A stretch of DNA of 8,340 nucleotides. Source: Synechococcus sp. MED650. Its GTDB lineage: Bacteria > Cyanobacteriota > Cyanobacteriia > PCC-6307 > Cyanobiaceae. Shown piece by piece: positions 6,327 to 8,340 of this stretch (the stretch's first letter is position 1; the number at the start of each line of letters is the position of its first letter). Made by a program: the position numbers and the translations under genes. The stretch is from the NCBI GenBank assembly GCA_002691345.1, contig NZHI01000055.1:1-8340 (forward strand), in the 5' to 3' direction. Below the pieces are notes generated by a model. It saw only the letters and a program-made list of their open reading frames with translations. It was not told the DNA's origin and searched no databases.

Positions 6327-7706
6327 GTGTCCTTATCCGCCGCGCAACTCACCCGCATGAAAGAGGTGGTTGGGGAGGGTTCGACACGCCCAATGGCCTG
6401 GCGGCGTGAACAACTGAATCGCCTTTCGGAGCTTGTGCAGCAGCACGAAACCGAGGTACTGGAAGCCCTCGCCGCCGATCTGGGCAAACCGCCCACCGAG
6501 GCATTTTTTGAATTGGTGGCCCTTCGGCAGGAACTGAAGCTCACCACCCGCCAGTTGGGGCGTTGGATGCGGCCTCAGCCGGTGTCGGTGCCCTTATCGC
6601 TGCGGCCTGGTCAGGCGCGGGTGGTGCCGGAACCACTGGGCTGCGTGCTCGTGATCGGGCCCTGGAACTATCCCTTTCAGCTCACCCTGCGCCCACTGAT
6701 CAGTGCTCTTGCCGCCGGCAACACCGCTGTGCTCAAACCTTCAGAGCATGCTGGAGCTGTGGCTGATCTGATCGCCCGCCTCATCCCCCTGCACTTTGAG
6801 GCCGATGTGGTGCAAGTGGTGCAAGGGGATGGGGCCGTTGCGGCCGCTCTCGTGGCGATGCCCTTCGATCACATCTTTTTCACCGGAGGAGGCACGATCG
6901 GCCGAAAGGTGCTGGAGGGGGCGGCGGCTCACCTCACACCAGTGACGCTGGAACTTGGCGGGAAAAGTCCAGCCATTGTTCTCGAGGGTGCCGAACCGAT
7001 CGTCAGCGCCCGGCGCCTGATCTGGGGCAAGGGGATCAATGCAGGCCAAACCTGCATTGCCCCTGACCATCTGCTGTTAGCCCCGGCGATGCGGGAGCCG
7101 CTTCTGAAGGCCATGGCGGCGGAGCGAAGTGCCATGTACGGCGACGACCCCCTGGCTTCCGACCAATTGAGCCGGATCATCAACGACCGCCAATTCACCC
7201 GTCTCGAGGCACTGCTTACCACCGCTCAAAACGAGGGCCGGGTGCTCATCGGCGGAGAAATCAGCCGGGAGCAACGGCGCATCGCACCGACTGTGATCCG
7301 TGTGGACAGCCGAGAGGATCCGTTAATGGCGGACGAACTGTTCGGCCCGCTCCTGCCAGTGCTCGCGCTCGATGACCTTGATACTGCCCTGCAGGAGATC
7401 CGGCAGGGTCCTAAGCCCTTAGCCCTCTATCTTTTCGGCGGCAATGAAGCGGATCAGCAGCTGGTGCTGAACAGCACCAGCTCCGGAGGGGTCTGCCTGA
7501 ACGATGTCGTGATGCAGGCCGGCGTGCCCCAGCTTCCCTTCGGTGGTGTCGGTGCCAGCGGCATGGGTTGTTACCACGGCGAAAGTGGCTTCAACACCTT
7601 CAGTCACCGCAAGGCAGTGCTGAAACGCCCCTTCCGTTTCGACTTCAAGCTGCGCTATCCCCCTTACAAGGTGGATCTCAACCTTCTCCGGCGCCTGGCG
7701 GGATAA
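6327..7706 (+). CDS. Class 3 aldehyde dehydrogenase (NAD(P)+-dependent)
   Basis: This enzyme oxidises an aldehyde to the carboxylic acid with NAD(P)+. The 459-residue length and the short N-terminus point to the ALDH3 family. Cyanobacterial members, such as the Synechocystis slr0091 product, oxidise fatty aldehydes and apocarotenals. Visible landmarks are GPWNYPF with Asn114, LKPSE (136-140), FTGGGTIG (185-192), ELGGK with general base Glu209, GQTC with nucleophile Cys243, DELFGP with Glu337 contacting the cofactor, and PFGGVGASGMG (404-414). The C-terminus ends in the ALDH3-type FKLRYPPY segment. The start is GTG at 6327, which gives the usual N-terminal helix; an internal ATG at 6357 would remove ten residues. 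No clear Shine-Dalgarno sequence precedes either. The gene is divergent from the TreS-like gene across 54 bp. Substrate is inferred from the family, and a link with glycerol metabolism is not shown. Confidence 0.95.
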   Translation: MSLSAAQLTRMKEVVGEGSTRPMAWRREQLNRLSELVQQHETEVLEALAADLGKPPTEAFFELVALRQELKLTTRQLGRWMRPQPVSVPLSLRPGQARVVPEPLGCVLVIGPWNYPFQLTLRPLISALAAGNTAVLKPSEHAGAVADLIARLIPLHFEADVVQVVQGDGAVAAALVAMPFDHIFFTGGGTIGRKVLEGAAAHLTPVTLELGGKSPAIVLEGAEPIVSARRLIWGKGINAGQTCIAPDHLLLAPAMREPLLKAMAAERSAMYGDDPLASDQLSRIINDRQFTRLEALLTTAQNEGRVLIGGEISREQRRIAPTVIRVDSREDPLMADELFGPLLPVLALDDLDTALQEIRQGPKPLALYLFGGNEADQQLVLNSTSSGGVCLNDVVMQAGVPQLPFGGVGASGMGCYHGESGFNTFSHRKAVLKRPFRFDFKLRYPPYKVDLNLLRRLAG

Positions 7707-7715
7707 CGCTCCGTC

Positions 7716-7766
7716 AAGCGCCGAGCACATCCCTGATGGGGCAGTCGCTCTGAGGGGCTGGCGCTT
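7716..7766 (+). terminator. Possible stem-loop downstream of the aldehyde dehydrogenase gene
   Basis: In the 101-bp spacer, AAGCGCC (7716-7722) is the exact reverse complement of GGCGCTT (7760-7766). Inside it, GAGC (7723-7726) can extend the pairing with GCTC (7747-7750) across a 9-base bulge, and CCC/GGG (7731-7733, 7738-7740) forms a small tip. Only three T residues follow the stem (7765-7767). It could end aldehyde dehydrogenase transcription or be an untranslated-region structure of the next gene. The long imperfect loop makes a classical rho-independent terminator doubtful. Confidence 0.3.
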
Positions 7767-7807
7767 TGTGTCAGGCACCGTATGTTTCGGGCAATTACTC
7801 GAGCGGT

Positions 7808-8340
7808 ATGCGTAAAACCGGTCTTGCGCTCCTCCTTCTAACGGCGCTGCTCCCCCTGTCAGCCACCGCGGCGACTGTGACCGTTCGATCCGGCGAAACC
7901 CTCTCCGACATCGCCGATCGCTACGGCATCAGTGTTGGCACGCTGATCCGGATGAACAACATCCGCAACCCTGACCATGTGGAAGTGGGGAGCCGCCTGC
8001 AGGTGCCAGGACCGACCGTGACCGCAGGCAAAGGACGCCATCGCGTCGCCCCCGGAGACACCCTGGCCGATATCGCAGCCCGTTACCGCGTCAGCTCCAG
8101 ATCCCTGATGGCGCTGAACGGCCTCAGCAACCCCAACCACGTTGAGGTGGGCCAGACCTTGAAGCTTCCGAGCAATGCGGTGATGCCGCGCCCGGCCTTC
8201 CAACCTGTAGCCGTGAAGCCGATTCCTGGGGCGACAGAACACACCGTGGCCAAAGGGCAGACCCTCACCCAAATCGCCAAGGCGTACAAGCTGCCCGTCG
8301 CCAGCCTGATCAGCCTGAACCAACTGAGCGACCCCAACAA
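7808..8340 (+). CDS. Secreted LysM-repeat protein, 3' end beyond the window
   Basis: An open frame from ATG 7808 runs off the right edge after 177 codons. The first 21 residues form a Sec-type signal peptide: positive MRK, a leucine-rich core, and a likely cut after ATA (19-21). Three LysM peptidoglycan-binding modules follow, at about 24-67, 78-121 and 145 onward. Each has the VxxGxTLxxIAxxY pattern and then an (L/M)xxxNxLxxPxxVxVGxxLxVP-type half; the third is cut by the window end. A proline-rich linker (127-140) separates the second and third. The protein should act in the periplasm or cell wall. Many LysM proteins of this build end in an enzymatic domain such as an M23 peptidase, but that part is not visible. 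A weak GAG before the ATG is the only ribosome-binding hint. The gene is co-directional with the aldehyde dehydrogenase but 101 bp away and functionally unrelated. Confidence 0.9.
   Translation, partial: MRKTGLALLLLTALLPLSATAATVTVRSGETLSDIADRYGISVGTLIRMNNIRNPDHVEVGSRLQVPGPTVTAGKGRHRVAPGDTLADIAARYRVSSRSLMALNGLSNPNHVEVGQTLKLPSNAVMPRPAFQPVAVKPIPGATEHTVAKGQTLTQIAKAYKLPVASLISLNQLSDPN

Overview
The window looks like a gene-dense piece of a GC-rich bacterial chromosome, most likely a unicellular cyanobacterium of the marine Synechococcus/Cyanobium type. This is inferred from the gene families, the weak or absent Shine-Dalgarno sequences, GTG/TTG starts and spacers of only about 50 bp. No photosynthesis gene is present to prove it. 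There are no mobile elements, CRISPR arrays or phage genes, and no gene-free stretch over 300 bases.

Layout: a complete tRNA-Thr(GGT) lies at the left edge (+). A neopullulanase-type GH13 amylase follows on the minus strand. Divergent from it, glpK and glpD (glycerol kinase and FAD-dependent glycerol-3-phosphate dehydrogenase) form an overlapping + strand operon. glpD runs tail-to-tail into a second, trehalose-synthase-like GH13 gene on the minus strand, with 58 bp of overlap. Divergent from that gene is a class 3 aldehyde dehydrogenase (+). After a 101-bp spacer with a possible stem-loop comes a secreted LysM-repeat protein (+) that is cut off by the right edge.

How the genes may work together: GlpK and GlpD convert glycerol to glycerol-3-phosphate and then to dihydroxyacetone phosphate, feeding glycerol into central carbon metabolism. 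The two GH13 enzymes act on alpha-glucosides: one probably on malto-oligosaccharides or glycogen fragments, the other related to maltose/trehalose interconversion. No glycerol facilitator, kinase regulator or sugar transporter lies alongside. One economical reading is turnover of internal glucosides and compatible solutes such as glucosylglycerol, whose breakdown would release glycerol for GlpK/GlpD. That link is inference from gene order. The aldehyde dehydrogenase and the LysM protein are probably unrelated to it.

Most of the window is recognisable metabolism and I did not find a clearly undescribed system. The points worth checking are the unusual segment after the catalytic Asp of the TreS-like enzyme, the missing N-terminal domain of the other GH13 enzyme, the missing fructose-1,6-bisphosphate loop in GlpK, and a CTAG-containing heptamer found only in the two divergent spacers.
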